Assembly: GCF_000876655.1 (NCBI RefSeq)
Contig: NZ_JYCN01000015.1
Span: 124,001-188,000 of the forward strand
DNA from: Arthrobacter sp. SPG23
GTDB lineage: Bacteria; Actinomycetota; Actinomycetes; Actinomycetales; Micrococcaceae
Reading direction: 5' to 3'
Length of the DNA: 64,000 nucleotides
Below the pieces are notes generated by a model. It searched no databases, was not told the origin of the DNA, and saw only the letters and a program-made list of their open reading frames with translations. Numbering within the stretch: position 1 is the stretch's first letter; every line of letters begins with the position of its first letter. Positions 28,268 through 35,878 of the stretch are shown here, in pieces. Both the position numbers and the translations under genes were made by a program.

Positions 28268-28822
28268 ATGACTGTGACTGAAGAAACTGCAGCCGTGACT
28301 ACTTTGCCGTCGGACTCCCCGGAAGGCAGCGCTGCCGCCTACGGATCGCCCACCCTGTCCGTGCAGCTGAAAATGCTGGATGACGGCCTCGAAGCGCCGT
28401 CCTACGCCCATCCGGGCGACGCCGGGGCGGATCTGCGGGCGCGCGAGGACGTGATCCTTGAACCGGGTGAACGCCGGCTGGTGCCCACCGGAGTCTCGAT
28501 AGCCCTGCCGAACGGATTCGTGGCCCTCATCCACCCGCGTTCGGGGCTCGCCACCAAGCACGGACTGACAGTGGTCAACGCCCCCGGAACGGTCGACGCC
28601 GGATACCGCGGCGAGATCTCCGTGACCCTGCTGAACACGGACCGGGAGAAAGCCATTGAGCTCCGGCGCGGCGATAGAATTGCACAGATGGTCATTCAGC
28701 GCGTGGAGTACGCACAGTTTGTGGCCGTCGCGGAATTGAGCGACTCAGTCCGCGGTGACGGCGGCTTCGGTTCCACCGGTGGTTTCGGTTCGGCCGGCGG
28801 CTTCGCAACACCGCAGGCGTAG
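28268..28822 (+). CDS. dut: dUTP diphosphatase
   Basis: 184 residues. All five trimeric dUTPase motifs are present: HPGDAGADLRAR, PRSGLATKHGL, GTVDAGYRGEI, RGDRIAQMVI and a Gly-Phe-rich C-terminal arm (FGSTGGFGSAGG). It hydrolyses dUTP to dUMP, preventing uracil incorporation. A 35-residue N-terminal extension precedes the fold. A TAGAGT hexamer (28260-28265) sits only two bases before the ATG. It heads the conserved dut-DUF3710-OB-DUF3159 group. Confidence 0.95.
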   Translation: MTVTEETAAVTTLPSDSPEGSAAAYGSPTLSVQLKMLDDGLEAPSYAHPGDAGADLRAREDVILEPGERRLVPTGVSIALPNGFVALIHPRSGLATKHGLTVVNAPGTVDAGYRGEISVTLLNTDREKAIELRRGDRIAQMVIQRVEYAQFVAVAELSDSVRGDGGFGSTGGFGSAGGFATPQA

Positions 28823-28917
28823 GCCCGGGGCGCCGCCAGGCACTGCCGGCGCTGCATGATTTACCGCGCGGCCCGGGTGGCACGGCGGGACAAGATCACA
28901 ACTAAGGAGACAACCCG

Positions 28918-29622
28918 ATGGTTTTTGGGCGTGGCAAGAAGGCCAAGAAGGACCAGGCAGCAGAGCCCGGGGAAACCCTGGAGACTGCAGGCTCTGACGA
29001 GGAGAGCACCGGCCGCCAAGCCACGGGACCCTTTGACGTCTCGGAGATTGACAGCACCGACGGCTACGTGGATCTCGGCGCCCTGCTGATTGCACCCCGG
29101 GAAGGCCTCCAGCTTCGTCTCGAAATAGAGGAAGCCACGCAACGGGTTGTGGCCGTCACCATGGACCTTGACGGTTCGAGCCTCCAGCTCCAGGCCTTCG
29201 CTGCCCCGCGCACCGAGGGACTCTGGGACGAGATCCGGGAGCAGATCGGGCAGTCCGTGGGAAGCCAGGGCGGCCAGGTCGAAGAAATCCCCGGAGCCTT
29301 CGGCACCGAACTGGTGGCTAAGCTTCCGGCAGGAACTGCCGACGGCGCGGCCGGCTACCGCGTGGCCCGCTTCATCGGCGTCGACGGTCCCCGCTGGTTC
29401 CTCCGCGGCGTCCTGGGCGGTGAGGCCGCACTGGACCGCGATGCCGCGGCGAACCTCGAATCCCTGTTCCGCCAGATCGTGGTGGTCCGGGGCGAGAGCC
29501 CGATGCCTCCGCGTGACCTGCTGCAGCTTCGCCTGCCGAAGGACTCCGCTCCGGCGCCCCAGCAGGGCGCACCCGAGTTCCAGCAACCCGAGCGCGGTCC
29601 GGAGATCACCCAGATTGGCTGA
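28918..29622 (+). CDS. DUF3710 domain-containing protein
   Basis: 234 residues. A basic N-terminus (VFGRGKKAKKD) is followed by the family core GYVDLGALLIAPREGLQLRL, then GRW-type block VDGPRWFLRGVLGG and RDLLQLRLP. Function unknown. AAGGAGA precedes the ATG by eight bases. It lies downstream of dut and overlaps the OB-fold gene by eight bases. Confidence 0.85.
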   Translation: MVFGRGKKAKKDQAAEPGETLETAGSDEESTGRQATGPFDVSEIDSTDGYVDLGALLIAPREGLQLRLEIEEATQRVVAVTMDLDGSSLQLQAFAAPRTEGLWDEIREQIGQSVGSQGGQVEEIPGAFGTELVAKLPAGTADGAAGYRVARFIGVDGPRWFLRGVLGGEAALDRDAAANLESLFRQIVVVRGESPMPPRDLLQLRLPKDSAPAPQQGAPEFQQPERGPEITQIG

Positions 29623-30007
29623 TCCGGCCGGCCAATATCCGCAGCCCGAACTTTCCATTGGTGGATTGCCGGAGCGGGGCCGGGTGCTGTGCCGTGGCTT
29701 CATTGAGTCCGTGACGTACGTTCCGGCCACCCAGGTTGCCACGTTCACCGCGATCGTCATGGACCACGACCTCCCGCGCACCAAGCGCGGACCTGCCCCG
29801 GCCGGCACGGAACCGCGGTCGTCCCGGAAACCCGGGGGACCGGGCCGGCGCGACCGGCTGCGGGTCGTGTGGCTCGGCCGGCGGCGGGTACCCGGCGTCG
29901 ACCCTGGGTGTGAACTCAGGCTGGAAGGCATGCTGACTGTGCGCGACGGTCTTCCCACCATGTTCAACCCCCGCTACGAGATACTGTCCCGCCAGGAGAA
30001 CCAATGA
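29615..30007 (+). CDS. OB-fold nucleic acid-binding domain protein
   Basis: 130 residues starting at TTG 29615, inside the end of DUF3710 (ATTGGCTGA overlap). The frame is open far upstream, but conserved sequence begins after this point (RGRVLCRGFIESVTYVPATQ). It contains beta-strand-like segments with RLRVVWLGRRRVPGVDPG, the shape of a small OB-fold as in mycobacterial Rv2694c-type proteins. The nucleic acid target is unknown. It overlaps the DUF3159 gene by four bases (ATGA). Confidence 0.75.
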   Translation: MADPAGQYPQPELSIGGLPERGRVLCRGFIESVTYVPATQVATFTAIVMDHDLPRTKRGPAPAGTEPRSSRKPGGPGRRDRLRVVWLGRRRVPGVDPGCELRLEGMLTVRDGLPTMFNPRYEILSRQENQ

Positions 30008-30789
30008 CGACGTCCGAGAACCCGGATCCCGCAGCCAGGCCCGGCCAGCCGCGCCCCACTCCGGAGTCGCCGTCAGTTGCCGACCTCGCGGAAGGCTACG
30101 CCGCGAAGGCCGGCCTGCACCGCTCGGAGGACGGCAGTATCGACGTGCTCAAGAGTGCGGGCGGTGTCCAGGGCATCGCGGAGAGCATCGTCCCCGGACT
30201 TGTCTTCCTCGTGGCCTTCACCGTCACCCGGGAGCTCACCCTGTCCCTGGTAGGCGCCCTGGCTGCGGCCGCTGCCTTCACGGTTGCCCGCCTCGTCCAA
30301 CGCCGCCCGCTGACCCAGGCGCTGGCGGGGATCGCCGGCGTCGGAATTTCCGCGTGGCTTGCGAACACCACCGGCAAGGCTGAGAACTTCTATGTCCTCG
30401 GGTTCTTCACCAATGCCGCGTACATAGCCGGCATGGTGCTGTCCATTGCGCTCCGCTGGCCCATTGCGGGCCTGCTGTTCGGCTTTATCCGGAACGAGGG
30501 CCTGGACTGGCGCAAGGACCCGGCCCGGGTCCGGGCCTACCGCCTGGGCACCTGGGTGATCGTCGGCGTCCTGGCCCTGCGGCTCCTCGTTCAGGTGCCG
30601 CTGTACCTCCTCGGCGAGCAGGGCCTGGCCGGTCTTGCCACCACACGGCTTCTGATGGGGGCGCCGCTGTACATCCTGGGCATCTGGGTGGCGTGGCTCA
30701 TCACCAAGCCCGTTGTGCCGGCGGAGCCGCCGGCTCCGTCACCGCCGCCGGGTGCACCGTCACAGCCGGGTCCTCCGCCGCTGCCTTAG
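30004..30789 (+). CDS. DUF3159 membrane protein
   Basis: 261 residues. A soluble N-terminus (~60 residues, with GVQGIAESIVPGLVFL beginning the membrane part) and about six transmembrane helices; the Pro-rich tail APSPPPGAPSQPGPPPLP ends it. An actinobacterial family of unknown function, regularly beside TrkA genes. It is co-directional with dut, DUF3710 and the OB gene, and convergent with the TrkA genes. Confidence 0.85.
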   Translation: MTTSENPDPAARPGQPRPTPESPSVADLAEGYAAKAGLHRSEDGSIDVLKSAGGVQGIAESIVPGLVFLVAFTVTRELTLSLVGALAAAAAFTVARLVQRRPLTQALAGIAGVGISAWLANTTGKAENFYVLGFFTNAAYIAGMVLSIALRWPIAGLLFGFIRNEGLDWRKDPARVRAYRLGTWVIVGVLALRLLVQVPLYLLGEQGLAGLATTRLLMGAPLYILGIWVAWLITKPVVPAEPPAPSPPPGAPSQPGPPPLP

Positions 30790-30801
30790 CCGGCGGAACG
30801 T

Positions 30802-31561
30802 TCAGCCGTCGAAGCCGTCGTCCTCCGGCGCCTGCTGTTCCTGCCGGGCGGGGAGGTGGCCTTCTTCCCCCGCGGCCTGCTCCGATTCCCGGTCCTGCTG
30901 CTGCTCGGGGGGAGAGCAGCGCCCTGAGGTCGTCTTCGGCGGCGATGGTGGTGACGAAAAACAGTTCGTCACCGCCGTCGAGCACGTCGTCCCGGCTGGG
31001 AGTGATGGGGGCCTGGTCCCGCAGGATCGCCACCAGCGTTGAGTCTTCGGGCCAGTCGATGTCTCCTACAGTGAGTCCGATGACGTGTGAGTCGTGGGGA
31101 ACGGTGAATTCGACAAGGGACGAAACCCCGGTCTGCAGGGTGAGCAGCCGGACGAGGTCGCCGATTTCCACCGCTTCCTCGACGAGTGCGGTCATGAGCT
31201 GGGGGGTGTTGACTGCGACGTCGACACCCCAGGAGTCGTTGAACATCCAGTCGTTCTTGGGGTTGTTGACGCGTCCCACGGTGCGTCCGACGCCGAACTC
31301 GGTCTTCGCCAGCAGGGACACCACCAGGTTGACCTTGTCGTCTCCTGTGGCTGAAACCACCACGTCGGCGTCGTCGAGTTTGGCGTCCTGGAGCGTGCTC
31401 AGCTCGCAGGCGTCGCCGACCAGCCAGTGCGCCCCGCGGAGCCCGCTGCGCCCGATCACTTCCGGCTTCAGGTCGATCAGCAGGATCTCGTGTTTGTGGG
31501 AAAGAAGCTCACGGGCGATCGAGGAACCGACGCTCCCTGCCCCGACGATAACGACTTTCAC
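30802..31561 (-). CDS. TrkA-family potassium uptake protein (CeoC-like), 3' end frameshifted
   Basis: N-terminal Rossmann/RCK_N fold (VVIVGAGSVGSSIARELL, GDACELSTLQDA, SATGDDKVNLVV) and a TrkA_C domain. The GTG start at 31561 directly follows the upstream TAA. As printed, the frame runs to 30701 and enters DUF3159 antisense with a basic, Pro/Arg-rich tail. Dropping one G of the G6 run at 30907-30912 instead gives an acidic, Gln-rich tail ending EDDGFDG at 30802, only 12 bases from the DUF3159 stop. I give that repaired end. The protein would gate a potassium transporter according to nucleotide binding. Confidence 0.85.
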
Positions 31562-32233
31562 TTACTGCTCCTTGGGTGGTTCTTTGGCAAGAATGTGGCC
31601 TACCTCTGCGCTGCGGTCCACGCGCAGCATGGCATGGACAGTGTCGCCCTCCTGGTAGGAGGTGCCGGGGCCGGGCAGCATCCCTTCGCCGAACCTGGTC
31701 AGGTAGGCAATCCGGATGTCGGCCACCTTCTCGATGGCGGCCAGCGGGTGCCCGATCCAGGCCGGGTCGAGGTCGATTTCGGCCAGGACCAACCGGCCTG
31801 AAGGCTCACGGAAGTCCCCGGCCAGGTGCTGTTCCGGCAGGATCCGGCGCAGCACCTGGTCCGCGCTCCAACGCACGGCCGCCACCGTGGGAATGCCCAG
31901 GCGCTGGTAGATCTCGGCGCGGCCGGGGTCGTAGATCCTGGCCACCACATGGGGCACGTGGAAAGTCTCGCGGGCCACCCGGGTGGCCAGAATGTTGGAG
32001 TTGTCACCGCTGGACACCGCGGCGAAGGCATAGGCCTCACTGACGCCGGCCTGCTTCAGGGTTTCGCGGTCGAACCCGACTCCGGTGACCTTCCGGCCGG
32101 AAAAACCGGTGCGGAGCCGGCGGAAGGCGCGGTCGTCCTGGTCGATGATGGCCACCGAATGGCCCGCATCCTCGAGGGTATGCGCCAGCGTTGCTCCCAC
32201 GCGGCCACAACCCATGATCACGAAGTGCGCCAC
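31562..32233 (-). CDS. TrkA-family potassium uptake protein (CeoB-like)
   Basis: 223 residues. RCK_N domain with the NAD-type loop VIMGCGRVGATLAHTLEDAG and TRVARETFHVPHVVARIYDP, then a TrkA_C domain (LVLAEIDLDPAWIGHPL). The frame is open to 32398, but the GTG at 32233 with AGGAGG six bases upstream starts the fold precisely. It is the first gene of the two-gene trkA unit. There is no TrkH/TrkG gene in the window; the nearest transporter is the divergent KimA-like permease. Confidence 0.9.
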   Translation of the reverse strand: MAHFVIMGCGRVGATLAHTLEDAGHSVAIIDQDDRAFRRLRTGFSGRKVTGVGFDRETLKQAGVSEAYAFAAVSSGDNSNILATRVARETFHVPHVVARIYDPGRAEIYQRLGIPTVAAVRWSADQVLRRILPEQHLAGDFREPSGRLVLAEIDLDPAWIGHPLAAIEKVADIRIAYLTRFGEGMLPGPGTSYQEGDTVHAMLRVDRSAEVGHILAKEPPKEQ

Positions 32234-32353
32234 CCGTGCCTCCTCAGTCTTTTTCCTGTTGCTGCGTAAGACTCTACCGGCCGTCCGGGCCGCCCGTTCC
32301 GGTGTCCGGCAGATACTGCGCGGCGTCGGCGGAGGCACCGGGCGGATCCTGTC

Positions 32354-32382
32354 ATGACATCGCGTCCGAATCAGACTAGCTT
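32354..32382 (+). promoter_or_regulatory. Leaderless promoter of the KimA-like permease
   Basis: -35 ATGACA (32354-32359), spacer of 17, -10 TAGCTT (32377-32382), then six bases to the GTG at 32389. This is one of the best complete promoters in the window. Confidence 0.65.
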
Positions 32383-32388
32383 TGTGGA

Positions 32389-34365
32389 GTGCTGACAATA
32401 TTGAATGCCGTTAAACGGGTTCTCGTCGGGCGGCCATTCCGCAATGACCGGCTCGCCCATACCTTGCTGCCAAAGCGGATCGCGCTTCCGATTTTCGCCT
32501 CCGACGCCCTGTCCTCGGTGGCCTACGCGCCCGACGAAATCCTCCTGACCCTGGCCCTGGCGGGCGTCAGCGCCGTGGCCTTCTCGCCCTGGGTGGGGCT
32601 GGCCGTCATGGTAGTGCTGTTGACCGTCGTCGCGTCCTACCGGCAGAATGTCCACGCCTACCCCTCCGGCGGCGGCGATTACGAGATCGCCAACGAAAAC
32701 CTGGGCAAGTTTGCCGGGCTCACGGTAGCGTCAGCGCTGCTGGTCGACTACGTCCTGACCGTTGCCGTGTCGATGTCCTCGGCCGCAGCCTATCTGACCA
32801 CCGCCGTGCCCTCGCTGCACGGCGAGCGGGCCCTCATTGCGACTATCGGCGTCATCATTCTGGCCCTGGTGAACCTTCGCGGCATCCGGGAGGCCGGCAG
32901 CGTGTTCGCCGTCCCCACGTACATCTTCATGGCCTCCATCCTCGGCATGACTGCCGTCGGCATCTTCCAGGCCCTCACAGGCCAGTTAGGCAAGGCGCCG
33001 TCGGCGGATTTCACGATCGTTCCGGCCGCCGGCTTCGACGAAGGGCTGGTGGGCCTGGCCGGAGCGTTCCTGTTGCTGCGGGCGTTCTCCTCGGGTGCCG
33101 CGGCGCTTACCGGCGTCGAAGCCATCAGCAACGGCGTGCCGAACTTCCGGAAACCCAAGAGCAAGAACGCCGCGACCACCTTGCTCATGCTGGGCGTCAT
33201 CGCCGCCTCCATGCTTGCCGGCATCATCTACCTGGCCAACGCCACCAAAGTGCACATTGTGCTGGACCCCGCCACGGAATTCCTGCTGGACGGGCAGCCC
33301 CTGCCCGAGGGCTACATCCAGAATCCGGCCATCAGCCAGATTGCCCAGACCATCTTCGGTGAAGGATCCATCCTTTTCTACGTGGTGGTCGCCGCCACCG
33401 GCGTGATCCTGGTGTTCGCGTCCAACACGGCCTTCAACGGCTTCCCGGTCCTGGGTTCGATCCTGGCCCAGGACGGCTACCTGCCCCGCCAGCTGCGCAC
33501 CCGCGGCGACCGGCTGGCCTTCAGCAACGGCGTCCTGGCCCTGGCCGCCGGAGCCCTCGTGTTGATCCTCGCCTTCGACGCCGACGTCACCAAACTCATC
33601 CAGCTGTACATTGTGGGTGTCTTCATCTCGTTCACGATGAGCCAGCTCGGCATGATCCGGCACTGGGGCCGGGAGCTGAAGCTGGCCAGGGACCCTGCCA
33701 TCAAGCTGCGCATGCTCAAGTCGCGCATCATCAACACGATCGGCTTCGGCATGACGGCGCTGGTCCTGGTGATCGTGCTGATCACCAAGTTTGAACAGGG
33801 GGCCTGGATCGCGCTGCTGGCGATGTTCGTGCTCTTCCTGATCATGTGGAGCATCCGCGCACACTACGACAACGTTGCCAAGGAACTGTCCGTGGACGAG
33901 GATTCCTCGCCCCGCGCCCTGCCGTCCCGCGTCCACGCCGTGCTGCTGGTTTCCCACGTCCGCAAGCCTGTGCTGCGGGCACTGGCATACGCCCGGGCAT
34001 CGCGGCCCTCGCGGCTTGACGCCATCACCGTGGACATCAACTCCGAAGAAACCGCACACACCCTGGCCGACTGGGAAAAGCTCGAAATTCCGGTGCCGCT
34101 GACGGTCCTCGCCAGCCCGTACCGGGAAACGGTGACCCCCATCATGGAATACGTAAAGAACATGCGGCGGGATTCGCCCCGTGACCTGATCGTGGTCTAC
34201 ATCCCCGAGTACGTGGTGGGTAAATGGTGGGAACAGTTGGTCCATAACCAGACGGCCCTGCGGATCAAAACCCGCCTCCATTTCGAGCCGGGAGTCATGG
34301 TTGCCAGTGTGCCCTGGCAACTGAAATCGTCCGAAGAAGCCAAGAAATTGCAGGATATCCAATGA
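32389..34365 (+). CDS. APC-superfamily permease, KimA-like potassium importer
   Basis: 658 residues, about twelve transmembrane helices then a ~150-residue cytosolic domain. From memory, these motifs match Bacillus subtilis KimA (YdaO): SDALSSVAYAPDEIL, SYRQNVHAYPSGGGDYE, LLVDYVLTVAVS, AFSSGAAALTGVEAISNGVP and LRTRGDRLAFSNG. KimA is a high-affinity, proton-coupled K+ importer. The cytosolic tail (VHAVLLVSHVRKPVLRALAY, VVYIPEYVVGKWWEQLVHNQ) resembles a USP-like fold. It is divergent from two TrkA genes and overlaps the methyltransferase by four bases. Confidence 0.85.
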   Translation: MLTILNAVKRVLVGRPFRNDRLAHTLLPKRIALPIFASDALSSVAYAPDEILLTLALAGVSAVAFSPWVGLAVMVVLLTVVASYRQNVHAYPSGGGDYEIANENLGKFAGLTVASALLVDYVLTVAVSMSSAAAYLTTAVPSLHGERALIATIGVIILALVNLRGIREAGSVFAVPTYIFMASILGMTAVGIFQALTGQLGKAPSADFTIVPAAGFDEGLVGLAGAFLLLRAFSSGAAALTGVEAISNGVPNFRKPKSKNAATTLLMLGVIAASMLAGIIYLANATKVHIVLDPATEFLLDGQPLPEGYIQNPAISQIAQTIFGEGSILFYVVVAATGVILVFASNTAFNGFPVLGSILAQDGYLPRQLRTRGDRLAFSNGVLALAAGALVLILAFDADVTKLIQLYIVGVFISFTMSQLGMIRHWGRELKLARDPAIKLRMLKSRIINTIGFGMTALVLVIVLITKFEQGAWIALLAMFVLFLIMWSIRAHYDNVAKELSVDEDSSPRALPSRVHAVLLVSHVRKPVLRALAYARASRPSRLDAITVDINSEETAHTLADWEKLEIPVPLTVLASPYRETVTPIMEYVKNMRRDSPRDLIVVYIPEYVVGKWWEQLVHNQTALRIKTRLHFEPGVMVASVPWQLKSSEEAKKLQDIQ

Positions 34366-35724
34366 GCCCCGAGACCCAGACCCGCACGCACGCCGAACTC
34401 GTAGTGGACATCGGGCCCATCGCCCACGGCGGCCACTGCGTTGCCCGCCACGAAGGCCGCGTGGTTTTTGTCCGCCACGCCATTCCTGGCGAAAAGGTCC
34501 GGATCCGCCTGACGGACGCGGGCGAGGACTCAAATGTTTTGGCGCGCCGACGTCGTGGAAGTTCTCGAGGCGTCGCCGGACCGCCTGGCCCATTTCTGGC
34601 ACGTGGCCGATTCCCTGCGGTCCTGGTCCCATGGCCACCCTCCGGTAGGCGGTGCAGAGCTGGGCCACGTATCACTTGGACGCCAGCGAAGCCTCAAGGC
34701 GGACGTCCTGGCGGAACAGCTGAAGCGGCTCGCCGGCGTCGAACGTGTCACGGAGGTGGAAGCTGTCGGCGCGGCCGCCGCCACAGGCGACCACAGCCCT
34801 GGTGCGCCCGGTCTGGGCTGGCGCACACGGGCCAGCTTTGCCGTGACACCCGCAGGCAAGCTGGGCATGCACGCCCACCGGTCCGACCAGGTCATTGCCA
34901 TCCGCGAGATGCCATTGGCCGTGTCCGGCATCAACGACCTCAGGCTCTGGGACATCGACCTCACGGGCATTGAGCGCGTCGAAGTGGCAGCCCCCGCCAA
35001 CGGATCGCGCGCGCTGGTGCTGCTGGCCCCGGCTGCAGGCACCCGCGCAAAGCGCCTCAGCGGGATCCTTGCCCAGCTGCCCGACGACGTCTCGGTGGCC
35101 AGCTTCGATCCGGCCAAGGGGGAGGCGCTGCAGCTCCGCGGACGCACGTGGGTGCAGGAGTCGGCCGCCGGGCACGAGTTCCGGGTCACGGGGGAGGGCT
35201 TCTGGCAGATCCACCGGGATGCTCCGGAGACACTCGTCGGGGCGGTGAAGGGATTCCTGCGCGACGGCGGGTACCTGGAGCCCGGCGCGGTGGTTGCGGA
35301 CCTGTATGCCGGGGCGGGCCTGTTCACCGCCGCACTCGCGGACGCCGTGGGCGTGACCGGCTCCGTGCTGTCCGTGGAGGGTGCCCCCGGCACCAGCCGC
35401 GACGCGCGGAAGAACCTGCACGAGGCGCCGCAGGTGGAGATCGTGCAGGGACGCGTGGAGCGCGTCCTGCGCCAGAAGCCCCGTAACTTCGATGCCCTGG
35501 TGCTGGACCCGCCCCGTGCCGGCGCGGGCAAGGCAGTGGTCAGCCAGCTGATGGCGGCAGGTCCCCGGGCCGTCGCCTACGTCTCCTGCGATCCGGCGTC
35601 GTTCGCCCGGGACCTGGGGTACTTCCGGCAGGGAGGCTGGCAGCTCGCGGGGTTGCGGGCGTTCGATCTGTATCCGCACACGCACCACATGGAGACAGTG
35701 GCGTTGCTGACGCCCCCGGCCTGA
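34362..35724 (+). CDS. TRAM-domain RNA (uracil-5-)methyltransferase, TrmA/RlmCD type, with one frameshift
   Basis: The first frame (from ATG 34362, overlapping the permease stop) encodes a TRAM domain: VVDIGPIAHGGHCVARHEGR, VVFVRHAIPGEKVRIRLTD. The second frame (from ~34534) encodes the rest: EGFWQIHRDAPETLV, SAM-binding VADLYAGAGLFTAALA, catalytic LDPPRAGAGKAVV and AYVSCDPASFARDL with the nucleophile Cys. Removing one base around 34530-34540 (near AAATGTTTT) joins them as ~453 residues, the normal family size. It would methylate uridine in tRNA or rRNA. The same permease-methyltransferase pair exists in mycobacteria. Confidence 0.85.
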
Positions 35725-35808
35725 TGTGACTAGGATGGGCGTAGTAGTCCCACGTCGCGCGCCGAATTCTCGGCTGACCCCATGCTCTTTTGTATGACCT
35801 TGTACTAA

Positions 35809-35822
35809 TTAGGATGACCTAA
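35809..35822 (+). promoter_or_regulatory. Inverted repeat in the acnA leader region
   Basis: TTAGG-ATGA-CCTAA, perfect 5-bp arms, overlaps a TAGGAT hexamer (35810-35815) that could be the acnA -10. It lies 57 bases before the acnA ATG. A nearby CTAATTAG palindrome (35805-35812) overlaps it. Confidence 0.35.
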
Positions 35823-35878
35823 CTAGCAAGCGGTCTACCGCGCGACAAAGATGAAACTGTTGCGAGAGGAGTCCTGCG

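Noticed and set aside
30701-30906. A novel Pro/Arg-rich C-terminal domain on the second TrkA protein
   Set aside because: It is explained by one extra G at 30907-30912; the alternative frame gives a compact acidic tail and non-overlapping convergent genes.
32986-34668. 560-codon open frame opposite the KimA-like permease
   Set aside because: Shadow of the permease: Gln/His/Gly-rich, no domain, no promoter or ribosome site.
35809-35822. DtxR-type iron box before acnA
   Set aside because: Half-sites TTAGG and CCTAA are present, but the spacer is 4 rather than 9, so it is not a standard box.
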